Below the pieces are notes generated by a model that worked only from the letters and a program-made list of their open reading frames with translations, was not told where the DNA came from and made no database searches. Both the position numbers and the translations under genes were made by a program. Shown here piece by piece: positions 47,176 through 59,846 of a DNA stretch of 64,000 nucleotides. The stretch is from Membranipora membranacea. Taxonomy: Eukaryota; Bryozoa; Gymnolaemata; Cheilostomatida; Membraniporidae. Every line of letters starts with the position of its first letter. The stretch's first letter is position 1. The stretch is taken from the NCBI GenBank assembly GCA_914767715.1, contig OU612067.1, forward strand, positions 8,618,001-8,682,000, read 5' to 3'.

Positions 47176-48462
47176 GATGACAATGGTGAGACTCTTCAGA
47201 TGTCTTACTGGTACTTGTGCAATATGTCCAAAAACTCTCAATGTTGAGCAAGTGCAGCAGAAGCTTATTTATTTTATTTATTTATTTATTTATTGAGGTT
47301 TTCTAAAAGTTTATAATTAAAGCAAATTAAAAATAACTTGTTGACTTCTTATGACCTTTAGATTTATACCCTTTAAATGTTGTAGATGGTTACAGAGGAA
47401 GTTCAAAGGTTAGTTAAAGAAAATCAATTGTAGATGGATATACGATGCATATTGATACACAACAATAAACAGGGAAATTATGAAATTTAACGTGTACCAC
47501 CAAAAAGTTTGTTGTACTTTAGAAATTAGACAGCATTTCAAAACATTGTTTTATCGCTATCGCAGGTTGAAATTGTCACAAAAATGTGCCAGCCATTCCA
47601 AAACAATGTTGTTGTTTTGTTTTTTGAAATCACAAGACATGTCATCAGACAAGGAACTAAACCAGATCGGGTTGAAGTGCAACCCTTTTATCAACAACAT
47701 CCCAGATTGGGCTGTAGATCTGCAAAATTATGTTGATGAATCGATGATTTGATGCTGTTACCTTAAAGTTTTCAAGTCTAAAGACTGCATGCGCACTCGC
47801 TACGATAGCCCCCAGATCATTGGGAGTTGGTCCCCCTCTACTGATAAGCCACCTCTCAGTAGAGAATGCTCACAAAATAATTCAACCTGATAGCACTTCA
47901 TCGACAGTAACAAGGTTTTATCACAGGTTATATAGTATTAAGTTTCCTCAAAATCATGGATCAACAAGCTCTGCAATGTGATTAATTCCCAGTTTTATGA
48001 GCTATATAGCTTTTAATGTTACACTACAGGGGTGGAAATGGTTGGACCAGAGACACATGGGTACAGCTGAATCCGGTTTTTGTCTAGGATTGTCTGCTCT
48101 TACATATTGAAAAGATAACTCCCACCCTCATGCTGTAGTTTATGACAACAGTGGTTGAAGCATAAATTCCAACTATGCATTTGAGAATATTTTATTATTA
48201 TTATAATATCACTAAAAGGCACATAATCAATTATTCAAAATTATGGCAGGGAAAGGTACATTTGGTAATTAGAAATATAAAACTATTAAATTTAAATCAT
48301 ATGCTTAGTTTGACATAGAATAGAAGCAGAGTCAAGATAACTTTTGTTTGCAGAGTTATGAACAAGCATTATTTCACATCAAATAAGTATCTCAGGCATG
48401 ATGAATTATCGGGTTTTCTAGAACTTTAAACGGTAAGTGATTATCTTTCTTGCCTTCTTCGC
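47176..48462. other. Spacer between copies A and B
   Basis: Holds a (TTTA)n run at 47262-47295 just upstream of copy A, and a 3'-flank module (about 48020-48240, ending GAGAATATTTTATTATT) that recurs at 51460 and 59720 downstream of copies C and D. A frame at 47480-47752 has no recognisable features. Confidence 0.5.
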
Positions 48463-50652
48463 CTAGCCACGTCTCATTCTCTCTAGAATCTGTCCTAGCT
48501 CGACAACATCTACAACAGGAAAGTTTTTCATTTAATTCATATGCATATCATATTTTTCTCATTTTCTCCACTTATAGTCTAACATCAAAACGATTGAAAC
48601 TGTATTGACAGAGAGTTTTTTTACGGTCATGACATAAGATTACTTTACAATTCATAAAGTATGTGTGATGATTTTCTGTGGCAAGGCCTCAAATAAGCAA
48701 GCTTCTTAAGTTTCTGAGATTTTGGGAAAGGAGGATCCAACAGAGATTCCCAAAGGAGATCTGGCGTACTTTGTGGAGCCCTGAAGAAATCTGGTTAATT
48801 TCAGTAACGATCAAGTTATGCTCCTTTTGAGAGTGTGTCATGAACAGCGTTCAGGATTCGGGAAACAAAGTTGAAGGTTTGTCAATCAAAATTTATTCAG
48901 CAGAGACTATTCTAATTCTGTGGTATAAACAATAGAGTTATCCCCTAACTCTATGGTATAAACTCACTGATGCAGCAGCCTCCTCGACTCCACCTAAAGT
49001 ATCCCTTACAGCAGGCCAGCTTGTTATTAGGGCAGCTACTTCTGTAGTATACAGTGTTCTGTCTGTAGCATGTTTCAGCCCTAAAATACAGTAAAATATG
49101 CTTGAGAAGCCTTGAAACCCACTGCAATGTGAATAAGCACATCTGTGCTTCCATGTTATAAGTTCTGGGAGATAATAAGTCGTGGGTCGTCGGGAAATTA
49201 TATCAAAACGATCGCATGAAAGATGCTAACTGAATGAAATATAAAAGTAAGTGTGTGAACTAACAGGGCATTCGAAGTGTTAAAATACCAGACCATATAG
49301 GTAATCACATTAAATATTTACTAATTATTGATGATATATAACGGAAATACATGGTTTGACAAAAGATGTAGAAGAGTTTATGGACCGACAAAAATCCGGC
49401 TTTTGATGGCCTTATTGAATTATTTGAGATCATGGCACAGCTCCCCAGTTGGCAAGGGGGGACCTTGGCATTTTGAGTCCTTGAGGCCTTGAGATTGATT
49501 CAAAATTTTATATTTTTAAGAAACGCAACACTTGACGTATGATCACAATCTTCTCTGATTATAAGGAGGTAATCTTACTTTCTGAAATACCAATAGGCAA
49601 AGTAACATGTCTTCTGCCACAACCAGCCACAACGCCACTGCTTACGCTGCTTCCAATTATTGTAACAAGTGTATTGGCTTGTTGAGCGCCTTGTCAGCTG
49701 GGGAGTGATGACCTTACAGCAGCTCTTTCCCCTACAGCTTCCTCTATAAAACAGCACAACCTGCTTGTATCTGCCAAACAGTAGACAGTTTTTTTAACTT
49801 GAATTGAGCCCGTCTTTGGAGTTGCCCTCTCTGGACTAAGTACTCTTTTAGTACATGCAGAATAGGAAAATGGAGCTTATCTTAAAAAGTATTATTTTGA
49901 TTCAGAATCCGCACTGTTGAGGGGGACATGGTTGAGGAAATTATTTTCGTATTTGGATGCTCATATACTAGAAATTTTCAAAGATTTTGTCACTAAAATT
50001 GAGATTTATCAGCCTTCGAAAAAGGAATTACCATTATGATGCAGATTCTAAAGGCCATTCTGACAATGTTAATCTATGCGGAGTACCCAAATCCCATCAG
50101 AGTCTTTGGATGCACGTAAAAGGTTTGATTTTTAAATGATAAGCGCTTTTATTGTGAGATGTTATTTGATTACTATAATAATTAGGAATCATCATGATAT
50201 TTAAACTGACCCTGGGTTATACTGAACATCGAAAGAGATACCCGAGATAAACCATAATCTGGACGGCGGACTTGATGGTGTATAAAGGTTCTTGACCTCA
50301 TTCCTCAATTCAGCCTGTAATCAAATCACTATGCATAAAACAACAGGTTACCATGTGAAAATGTAATCTGATTTCATAAATAAGACGATGATGGTAGGGG
50401 GGGGGGGGTCGAACAAGGATTGAATTAGTCAAAGTCATAAAGAAAATATCCGGTAAATTGATAGAATGACAGAAAGACAGTGTATATGAGAAGTTTTGTT
50501 TACCTTCTTTGAACTTGACAGCTGAGAGCCTGAAAGCAATGCCTCGTACTCAGCAGCAAGTTGCTGACCCTAGCAGCAATCTCTGGTTCATCATCATAAG
50601 CCAGGGAGTAAGTACCCAGAGCAAACAAGCTGATTATCATCAGAGCATACAT
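48463..50652 (-). pseudogene. Secreted cysteine-rich protein, copy B (frameshift in exon 1)
   Basis: Exons by homology: 50504-50652, 50211-50314, 49579-49743, 48968-49080, 48463-48509. Exons 3-5 are open and well preserved with 12 Cys (RGSCRGKSCC, YTC, RCGWLWQKTC; TCYRQNTVYY, SCPNNKLACC, GGCCI) and end VVELGQILERMRRG. Exon 1 keeps a signal peptide (MYALMIISLFALGTYSLAY) but lacks 10 bases present in copy A (around 50570), which shifts the frame, so that joining to exon 2 meets an early stop. It is either a recent pseudogene, a null allele or a sequence error. Exon 2 differs almost entirely from that of A after its first ten residues. Confidence 0.7.
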
Positions 50653-51838
50653 ACCCTGCCATGATGACAATGGTGATGATTCCTCAGAATGTAACCAATA
50701 CTTGTTCGGTATGTCTCCAAACTCACAATACGTGAGAGAGAGAGAGAGAGAGAGAGAGATCTAGAGTGATGCTGATGTCTCAAGTCCTCAGATTTACACC
50801 CCTCAAATTTGGGCGGAAAACGAAGAGGTTGAGAAGGTCAATTTGAGAAGGTCAATTAAAGGCCAAAATATAACTATATTTAGACATAACAAGGAACCAG
50901 GAAAAAATGAAAGTAAATACGTACCAATCAAAATTAGGGTGTGATTATTGAATTTGAACATCATTCGAAAATTGAAAATTACACACATTGATATTGAAGG
51001 CCTAAAATGAGATAAGAATGAGCTGCCAATCATTCGAAACTTTTTTTTTCTGGCAGAAAAACGACGTGCCTTGGCAAGTATAATCCAAGGCCTTGCAAGA
51101 CCTTGCAATAATAATATGTTCTTGCAAGAGACTTGAGAATGTGTTCAGCAATTGGGCACCGTGCAAGTTACTTCTCTTCTAGCTCACAAGTGCGGTTGTT
51201 GCAGCTCACAATGTTAGCCTTTGATAAAACTTGAGTTAACACTCTACCACTCTTAAGCACAGTAAAATATCCATTGCCGGTAAACAGGGCGGTCATTTAA
51301 GGATTGTTGTCAAATGAAATCTTGCCACCAAGTTTTCTGGATCGTATGTTCCCTAGAAGTTATACTGATATAAACACCTAACAGTAACAACAGTGTAGGT
51401 AGGGCCATGGGGCCAGAGTTGAACAAATGATGAATAACGATTGAAGCAAAAAGTCAAACTATAGATATGAGAATATTTTATTATTGTTATTATATATTAA
51501 GGTAAGATAATCTTTATTTGTTACCAGCGTCAAAGATGGAGCAAAACTATTATTATACTACTACGGATAATACTACTATTATAAGGCACATTACCAAAAA
51601 ATCAAGGTTATTGAAAGATTAAAGCTATATTTAGCAATAAGAAATATAATGTATAGTTTTTTGTTAGCACGCTATTAAACTCAAATATTCAATGACACAA
51701 AAATTTAATATAAAAAAGATGAAAAGTTTGTAAAGCTATGAAATAGCATATTAGTTTCGTCAGGCAAGTTTTCATCATCAGGTAAGTCTCAGGATTGATT
51801 GATCTTCCAGAACGTTGTACGGTATGTGATCATCGTTG

Positions 51839-53930
51839 TTATCTTAGTAGACTTCTAGCCCATTTAAGAATATTTTCCAGCTCAGAAACATCTATAACAG
51901 TAAAAGTGTCACATTTATCATTCATACCCTTATTCATCAGTTCTTCATTTCTAACTTATTTAAATCTGAAACTGTATTTTAACATAGTGTTTTTACGGTC
52001 TTTTGGCCAGGTGTGCTATAAAATCTTTTTTTTTTTAATTTCTATTAGACTATGATGTAATTTTTTTTTCTTAATCTCTCATGTGGCAAGGCCTAAAATA
52101 TGCATGTGGTACTCGAGAATCTAGATGACTTGGCCAGTTGCACGATAAAGTGTGGAACGAAAAATAATTCTGGGCAATAGTGATAACGATGTGGTTATAC
52201 TCCTGTTGAGTTTGAGTCATATACTTTTGATAATTGAGCATTAATCAAGTACGCCAATCAAGGTGACAAAAGTGAACTGGGATTTTATCAACAAATCATC
52301 TTAATGTTGAAAAACCAGAGTTGCGGCTCTCACCGAAACTTATTATTTTGTTGCAAATTTGCCTATCATGAGATTGTTTCTGTTTACTGCGGAACTCTGA
52401 TAGAAATAGATTGAAGGAGATAGCCATGTTTTTATCTGGTGGCACATAGATCATGAAGGTCAACAACACATTCTAATTATGGTAAAAACTCACTCATACA
52501 GCAGCCCATATACAAAAAGTGACCGCTACAGCAGGTCTGCATGTTAGAAGGGCAGGTCTGAATCAGAAAAACGCTGTAGTAAGATGTGTTCTGTCTGTAG
52601 CATATACTAGACCTAAAACCACATAAAACATGACAAAATGATAAACCTAAAATTTCATAGTGAAGAGGTGCAGAATAATTATGGTTGAAGTTGAGATTGA
52701 GCTTTTTCTTAGCATGGGGGCAAGAGTTTGGTTCAAATAGGGTTGAGATTGTCAACTGCGTGCTATTATATTCTCTTCGGCGTGGCACACTTCTGCTCTT
52801 TTATATATGAATATTGCATACTCATCGCATAAAAATACATAAATGAAGTGAAGACCTGACATATCAAGAACCTTGACTAATAGACGCAAGATTTCAGATT
52901 GGTTCAATGTTTCAGAATTGGTACAACACACCAACATATTGACATGTAATGTAAGTCTTGAAATATTTTGAAAATGTTGATATAATCTTACACTTGATGA
53001 TATATCCAGTTAGAATAACATGTCTTCTTCCACCACCAGCCACACCGCCGACTTGTACGATATCTGCGATACACCTTGCAAGTGTAGCGGCTTGTATAAG
53101 TTCTTTGTCGGGTCGATTTTTGAGGGGCGACTTTGCAGCAGTGCTGATGACCCCTAGAGCAGCTATAAAATCAGAATTATCGCTGTTTAACTGTCCATCA
53201 TGGTACATGAAACCCTGTACATGTAGCAATTAATTGGCACAACATAGTGGGCACACAAATTACTCTTACTCACTAATGTGTAGTTAGTCGTTACATGTTT
53301 AATGTTATGTGTACACTTGACCCTCTGTTTCAATCCTTTGGTTTTGAATGACCTATATCTATATGGAGTACCCAATCTGCATATTATTCATGAAAAAAGA
53401 TATAGATATTTGGAGTTGCTGCTGATTTACTCTGATAATCATCAATAATAATGTATATTAAGCTTACGTGAGTGGTAAACCCAGTGAGCGGAAAGTTACT
53501 GCAGAGGCGCCTGAGTAGGAGCTAGAGGAGGACGAAACGCGGTAGGACCGTACATCGCTTACGGGATTTTCAACACCATACCTTAGTGTAGCCTGTTTTA
53601 AAAGAAGTACATGGATGTATTAAATCAACAGGTTCATTTGTGGCATATCTTAGTATGCACATCAGATGAGCATTGGGCACCACATACAGAGCACACAGAC
53701 AATAGTCTTAAGTTTTGTAAATTGGCATCATACCACTTGCGGATAAATTTTTAGATTACGCTTACCTTTTGTGAGTCTGACAGCTGAGAACCTGAGAGTA
53801 ATGCCTCGTATTCAGCAGCAAGTCGCTGACCCTTAGCTGTACTAGAAGCAATATCTCGATCAGTTCTATAGGCAATCGTGCATGAAACCAGAACTAACAA
53901 GCTTATTACCATTAAAGCAAACCTTGTCAT
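51839..53930 (-). CDS. Secreted cysteine-rich protein, copy C (intact)
   Basis: Exons: 53766-53930, 53468-53592, 52992-53162, 52494-52612, 51839-51891; 210 aa. Exon 1: signal peptide (MTRFALMVISLLVLVSCTIA) plus the family segment QRLAAEYEALLSGSQLS. Exon 2 is a Ser-rich linker unlike that of A or B. Exons 3-4 carry 12 Cys: CSRGHQHCC, YTC, RRCGWWWKKTC, then ICYRQNTSYY, TCPSNMQTCC and MGCCM. Exon 5: VSELENILKWARSLLR, an amphipathic helix-like tail. All phases agree with copy A, and no lesion is seen. The Trp-rich CGWWW...C...CYR...YY...CC pattern recalls EMI-type cysteine regions of extracellular EGF proteins, but this is a visual resemblance only. Secreted; role unknown (matrix, defence or venom-like peptide are all possible). 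Confidence 0.8.
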
Positions 53931-54450
53931 GATGACAATAGTGATGATTCTTCAAAATCTAACCAATACCGGTTCGGTAAATCTCCAAACTCACAATGCG
54001 TGAGAGAGAGAGAGAGATCTAGAGTGATGCTGCTGCCTCAAGTCCTCAGATTTATACCCCTCAAATTTGGGCGGAAAACGAAGAGGTTGAGAAGGTCAAT
54101 TTGAGAAAGTCAATTAAAGGCCAAAATACAAACTATATTTAGACATAACAAGGAACCAGGAAAAAATGAAAGTAAACCGATCAAAATTTGGGACAGCCTA
54201 AAATGAGATAAGAATATGCCAACTGCCTATCATTCGAAACTTTTATTTTCTTCTGGCAGAAAAACAAGATGCCTTGACAAGTCTACACTAAGACCTTGCA
54301 AGACCTTGCAATAATATGCTCTTGCAAGATATTAAGACTGTTGAGATAGCATTCTGTAATTGGGCACTGGGCAAGTTACTCCCTCTCTAGCTCACAAGTA
54401 GAGTTGAAGCAACTCAAAATGTTAGCCTTGGATCAAGCCTGAGTTTACAC
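53931..54450. promoter_or_regulatory. Shared upstream module of the cysteine-rich genes (copy C)
   Basis: 53940-54430 closely matches 50660-51230 upstream of copy B, including a (GA)n run, TCAAATTTGGGCGGAAAACG, and GGCCAAAATA...AGACATAACAAGGAAC. Conservation of several hundred bases upstream of two diverging genes suggests a retained promoter or simply recent duplication; no TATA box was assigned. Confidence 0.5.
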
Positions 54451-55836
54451 TTAAGGTAATGTCAAAGACCGATCCGAATATCAACATATCATATACCGTT
54501 GGAAAGCTGCCGAGCTACTGAAAATTAATACCTGAACAAAAACTTGATTCGATGACGTTGTGTCATGTTAGGGAGGAAATGAGGCAGAAAACACTCTTTT
54601 TGTCAATGCAGATTGAGCAGTCACATTAATTGCAAGAAATTTCAAATCAGGTGGAATGTATACTTAGAGATTGCGTTTATCGTAAAATTTGATTTTCTTT
54701 GATACATGACTAGTCTAAATTGACTTTTTACGTCACGCCATACAACACATTTTTTTTGTGAAGCCGTGAAAATATGTGAAATTTCAATAAATAATTCACA
54801 ACAGATCATAGGCTCGAATCAAAATTAATTAAGATTTTCTCTTAGAGTACTCTTCAAATGTCATACACATTGACTTTCAAAAATTAGCTTGCATATTGCA
54901 ATGACAGTAGACTCTCGAATACGGCTAATATTTTCGCCACCTTTGCATAACGCCAAACATGCTGTCCAAATAACCATTATTGTGGCCAAATAAAGTTTTT
55001 TTGAAAGTTCTCACATACGAAGCCGCATTTATTAACCATGGTGCACACAGGAAATGCCAACATAATTTTTCATTGCATCTTCATTTTTCTTGAATTTAAC
55101 GCAAAAGAATGCCAAAAAACAGCTACATTAGGGACTTTTGAGGTCTTTTTAAAGACTTTTGAGGTGTTTTTTGGCATTCTTTTGCGTTAAATTCAAGAAA
55201 AATGAAGATGCAATGAAAAATTATGTTGGCATTTCTTGTGTGCACCATGGTTAATGAAAGCGGCTTCGTATGTGAGAACTTTCAAAAAAACTATGTTTGG
55301 CCACAATAATGGTTATTTGGACAGCATGTTTGGTGTTATACAAAGGTGGCGAAAATTTTAGCCGCATTCGAGAGTCTACTGTCACTGCAATATGCAAGCT
55401 AGTTTTTTGAAAGTCAATGTGTATGACATTTGAAGAGTACTCTAAGAGAAAATCATAATTAATTTTGATTCGAGCCTATGATCTGTTGTGAATTTATGAT
55501 TGAAATTTCACATATTTTCACGGCTTCACAAAAAAAATGCGTTCTATGGCGTGACGTGAAAAGTCAATTTAGACTAGTCATATATCAGAGAAAATCAAAT
55601 TTTATTATGAATACAATCTCTAAGTACACATTCCACATGTTTTGAAATTTTTTGCAATTAATTTGACTCCTCCATCTGCATTGACAAAAACAGCTGTATT
55701 TGCCTCATTTCCTCCCTAAAATGACACAACGTCATCGAATCAAGTTTTTGTTCAGGTATTCATTTTCAGTAGCACAGCAGCTTTCCAACGGTATATGATA
55801 TGTTGATATTCGGATCGGTCTTTGACATTACCTTAA
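54451..55836. mobile_element. 1.39-kb foldback element flanked by TTAA
   Basis: TTAAGGTAATGTCAAAGACC starts at 54451 and its complement ends at 55836; the arms (about 680 bp each) pair almost perfectly to a short loop near 55140. TTAA at each end (54451-54454, 55833-55836) behaves as the target site. The paralogous flank upstream of copy B (51230-51275) lacks the element, giving an empty site. TTAA specificity is the hallmark of piggyBac-type elements. No transposase frame is present. Confidence 0.85.
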
Positions 55837-57102
55837 CTACTCTGGGGCGCGGTGGAATATCCGTTGCCGGTCACCATGCTGGTCACTTTTACAAAATATG
55901 AAATCTTGCCACTGATATTTTGGGATTGTATGTAGAAGTTATACCGATATAAGCAGCGAACAATTATGTTGACTGTTGGCTGCTCTGGGTATATGAGAGA
56001 GTAGCACAATAATATAACTAGAAATGGCGCGATCATAAATGCCACAAAACTTCAGGGGTGTAGATGACATACATAGGTTGTCGATTGAGTTTATGATGGA
56101 TGGCCAATTGGCGATGTCATTATAAGTGCAAATTAAAATGGCCATCCTTTCCATGCCATCTAAGAGGTAGACAGCCTTGAGTATCGATGTCCTATTATGT
56201 GGCGGACCTCCCCAACAATTATTCTCAGTGATTACAGCCATAGAATATAGCAACAAACATCTTTGCGGAGTCCTACAGCCAAAAGGTAATCTCCACCTGC
56301 TTGGTGGATAGCATATTGAGGTATAAAAATAGTGTAGAAAAACAGAGTTTAGATCAATAACCACAGACAGTCCTTGGCATGGATGTAAATCAGGTATTGG
56401 ATGCGGCCCCGTACACTTTGGAGGACTGGATGCTCAGAATAATCATCTGCTTTTTAGATGATGATCAAGGTCTGAAAATAGAGCGAAAAAACAGTTATAG
56501 TTGTGGTTTATTATATATATAAAAAAAAAAGAGTCCTCTCCATGCTCTTCACATCTGCCTTCACCTTTGTGCTGAAATCAAACACGCTAACCACATACCA
56601 AACCTGCCGCTGAAGCTTGCAGATTCAAGTTAGGTATGAATGGGTAAAGTAAGCTTTTGTTTTAATTTCAATCTCAAAAGAATTAAGTATTAAACGAAAG
56701 AAAAAAAAGAAGTGTACAAAATATAATTAGCTCTGTTTTACTAGACAGGACTGTGATTCAGCCATTTCCTCTATTTGTTTCCAAAACACTTTTGAAGAAG
56801 TGATATGGGTTTCTTTTATTTTATATACGTATGCGTTTATCATAAACACAAAACTGAAGTTTTGTGGATTATAATGATGTGTGAATTACAATCAATCACA
56901 ATTGATTATATTGTTATAATAATCTAGGAGAAAACTTCTTCACAGAGTGAGGATATATCCTAACTCTGTAATGTAATGTAAAGTAAGTTTTTGCCTGGAC
57001 TATGACTTGACGAGATGTATTTTACTCACATTTCACTGCAGATTGAAATCGTCCTAAATTTGAGACTGAATATCATTGTTCATACTTCATTGTATATGCT
57101 CC
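55837..57102. other. No gene seen
   Basis: The start (55837-55960) continues the duplicated upstream flank (compare 51270-51380). Then comes unique sequence with a chance frame of 141 residues (55939-56364, minus) lacking a signal, domain or paralogue. Confidence 0.4.
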
Positions 57103-57417
57103 AGTCAGTGTCAGAAGTGGAAAATATGAGGTAGGGGGATGCCAACCAGTCCGGGGAGGGGGGGTCCAGGGTGCCGCCCAGTCCCCCACGGGGGTTTGGC
57201 TCGGAGCTCCTGCCGGAGCCCTATGGCGATTACAAACGAAAATGCATCAATTTTAGCCATATTTTGGAAAACTCCTATTGATGGGCTCAAGCCTGCAAAT
57301 TCACGGCTTATTGCCATCATAATGGTTATGACATATACGGGGGGATGCATCCCCCTAGACAAAGTAGGAAGGGGGACACCATACCCTTGCATCCCCCCTA
57401 AATTCTAACACTGACTC
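57103..57417. mobile_element. GC-rich MITE-like insertion
   Basis: AGTCAGTGTCAGAA at the left and the complement of the right end (AGTCAGTGTTAGAA) form terminal inverted repeats, followed on each side by runs rich in GGGGGATGC/GCATCCCCC. GC content is far above the surroundings. No protein is recognisable; frames on both strands are low-complexity. Confidence 0.6.
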
Positions 57418-57829
57418 CAGTGCATAGTTGGTAAAGTGTGTACCAATTTCTATCACATCAGTAGTATAATGACAATTGCGCAGGACCTTAGTTTTGCAGA
57501 AAATGATGTTAGGGTGTTAGGGAAACACAAACTCTGTAGTGCACTTATGCCCCTGGAGAAAGGGTGTGTTACATCCGAGTAACTATTGCTTTGAGGCATG
57601 GAGACTGAGCTTTGGAAGCCAAAACAATTATAAGATATTGAGTAATCAAGTAGAACTTCAGTTCCAATTCAAGAATTATGGTTGAGCCATCGCTGAATTA
57701 AATTAGAGACTGATATATCAGTAATTATAACTTCTATTGTCAACAACATCACCCTGTTGCATGTTTCGCATGCTTTTAAACATGTCAGTTTGGAAAGTTA
57801 AATGTCAAAAAGATTAAGACGAACACAGA

Positions 57830-59100
57830 CTCAGACATAACAAGGAACTAGAAAGGGATGAAAGTGAATGTGGACCAATCAAAAGTCTAGTGCGATAATA
57901 AAATTTGAACCTGATTTAGAAAAGAAGAATTTTATTTATTGTTATTGCAGGCCTCAGCTGACATAAATAGCTGTCTGTTAATTCATATAATGTAAGGAAG
58001 TTTTTCCTAGCAGAGAACCGACGTGCCTTGACGAGTCTTGTGACAAGGAACTAACCTAGATCAAGATTGGTCCGCCTGCGTGCAGAGTAGATCTCTTCTA
58101 GCAACTCAGAAAGAAAATTGAATCAAATTTAGAGCTAAAGCTAAACACAGACGCACAGATGAATATTTTCCATTACGACCACAAAAAAAAAGAAGAATAC
58201 TTTTGCAATCATCAATTCATAGTTGACTCGTAATTTGAATTATATAGGGATGCAAAGCATGTTTATTTAAAATCACTTAAAAGAGTATAGTTTGCTGTAA
58301 TTTACAAGCAAAAAGGCTCTGTGTGGAAGTGCACTCATAATTGGTTAGCACCAATATTAGCAAGCTGAGGTGAGAGATTATATCAACCAAATAGGTTGAG
58401 TAAAAGTTAGCGTGTGAAAATTTCACTATGTCAAACATTTGCAGATATCGGCAGACATTGCCTCATGCAAAAAATTTGCTCCTCTAGGCCCCTAGGGTAT
58501 ATAAGGCCAAATTCGGGTAGTAAATAGGGCCCCTCTAGTTTGTAAGAACAGAAATACAATACCAAGCTCAGCCAAGTATTCCAAGCTTGAACCTTACCCT
58601 CAAAAAATTACTCTCTATCACTATTCATCCGTTGGAGTTGGATACGTCTAAGTTCTCAGGCGGCTGCAAGTGTGTGATTGTGTAGCATTATATTAGCAAA
58701 AATATTCAATTGACATGGACGCTTGATTATGTAATGCCAAACATACACTCGCAGCTTTCTGATCACTTCGACTACTAGCGCTGGGAAGGGAATAAAATAA
58801 TCATATTTAAAGTTTCCAAATATTTCAAGTTATTTCTGGTGCAATTCCTGTTAGACAAGGCGAAAATCTTATTGATGTGACAATTGTTTACCTAATAACT
58901 CAGTGATCCAGAGATTTTCATTGTAGGATATTTGTCAAAAAGCCCTATGAATAAATCACTACTTTAATATTCACTATCATATAATTAGAGCGCTATTATT
59001 ATGATAGTGAAGATTAGAGTTGGGTTGTGTTCATATTTTACCAGTTAGTATGAATAATCTTTGATATTTATGATGGGGAGTCAGTGACCACTAGTACAGG
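57830..59100. repeat. Orphan upstream module of the cysteine-rich unit (unit E)
   Basis: Matches 63030-63840 in order: GACATAACAAGGAAC, CGACGTGCCTTGACGAGTCT, GTGAAAATTTCACTATGTCAA, TAATTAGAGCGCTA and GTCAGTGACCACTAGTA. The first phrases are also upstream of copies B and C. No cysteine-rich exons were found to its left (55,900-57,800), so the gene of this unit seems lost or displaced. Confidence 0.65.
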
Positions 59101-59846
59101 GAAGAAGAGAGAAATAGCTGTCACAGATTTCAATTATTTCAGCATGTTTGCATTATGAAATCTTAGTGAATGTTGCATTATCAAAACACCTTATAGATAC
59201 ACATTTTCTTCTGTGTCTAAAATTCAGGTCCTTTCGGTTGCAGTTAATAGTATCAATATCTATATCACTTACGCTTTTCTGCTTGTCTAACCCGTCTTGA
59301 CAAGCTGGACTTGCAGATAGCCCCATAGCCAAAGGCCAAACCCCAAACATCGAACCCAGAGGTAGTGATAAATATTACCAAATAACGCCAAAACTGGTTT
59401 AACCAAATTTGTTTGCACTTAGGGTTGATGCCCTAGTAGTTCATTGGTAAAACAGGAGCGAAAGCAAACTGGCTCCAACTCGAGCTAGATCTAAACCCTA
59501 AGAGACAGATGAATATTCTCCATCATTCTACAGACTGTCATTTAAATACACTGTTACTAAATACAAAATTTGTAACCAATCTTTATGGACATGGACATGT
59601 ACACAAAAGACCTCATGGATATTAGGAGGTCGGACTGCATGTGTCTAAGTTGTCTGCTCATACATAATGTTACGAGAACTAACGATAATGATTGCAATTG
59701 TAGAACTAAGTCTCTCTATGAGAATATTTTTTGTTGATATATATTAATATGAATATTACAAAATAGGCACATTTTCAAACATTCAAAGTTATGTTAAAGA
59801 AAACTGTTTGATCTTTCAGAGAGTTATACGGTATATGTGATAATCT

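Noticed and set aside
48951-48970. Exon 4 of the cysteine-rich genes as the last exon
   Set aside because: A stop follows shortly after, but a GTGAGT donor precedes it in A, B and C, and in-phase final exons with similar helical tails exist downstream.
52912-53229. Minus-strand frame with a Gly/Ala-rich protein
   Set aside because: Wrong frame of exon 3 of copy C; the frame with conserved Cys is the supported one.
55939-56364. 141-residue minus-strand frame
   Set aside because: Starts beside a duplicated flank, lacks any motif, and the paralogous flank does not keep it open.
57111-57408. Gly/Pro-rich frames on both strands
   Set aside because: Composition effect of the GC-rich inverted-repeat element.
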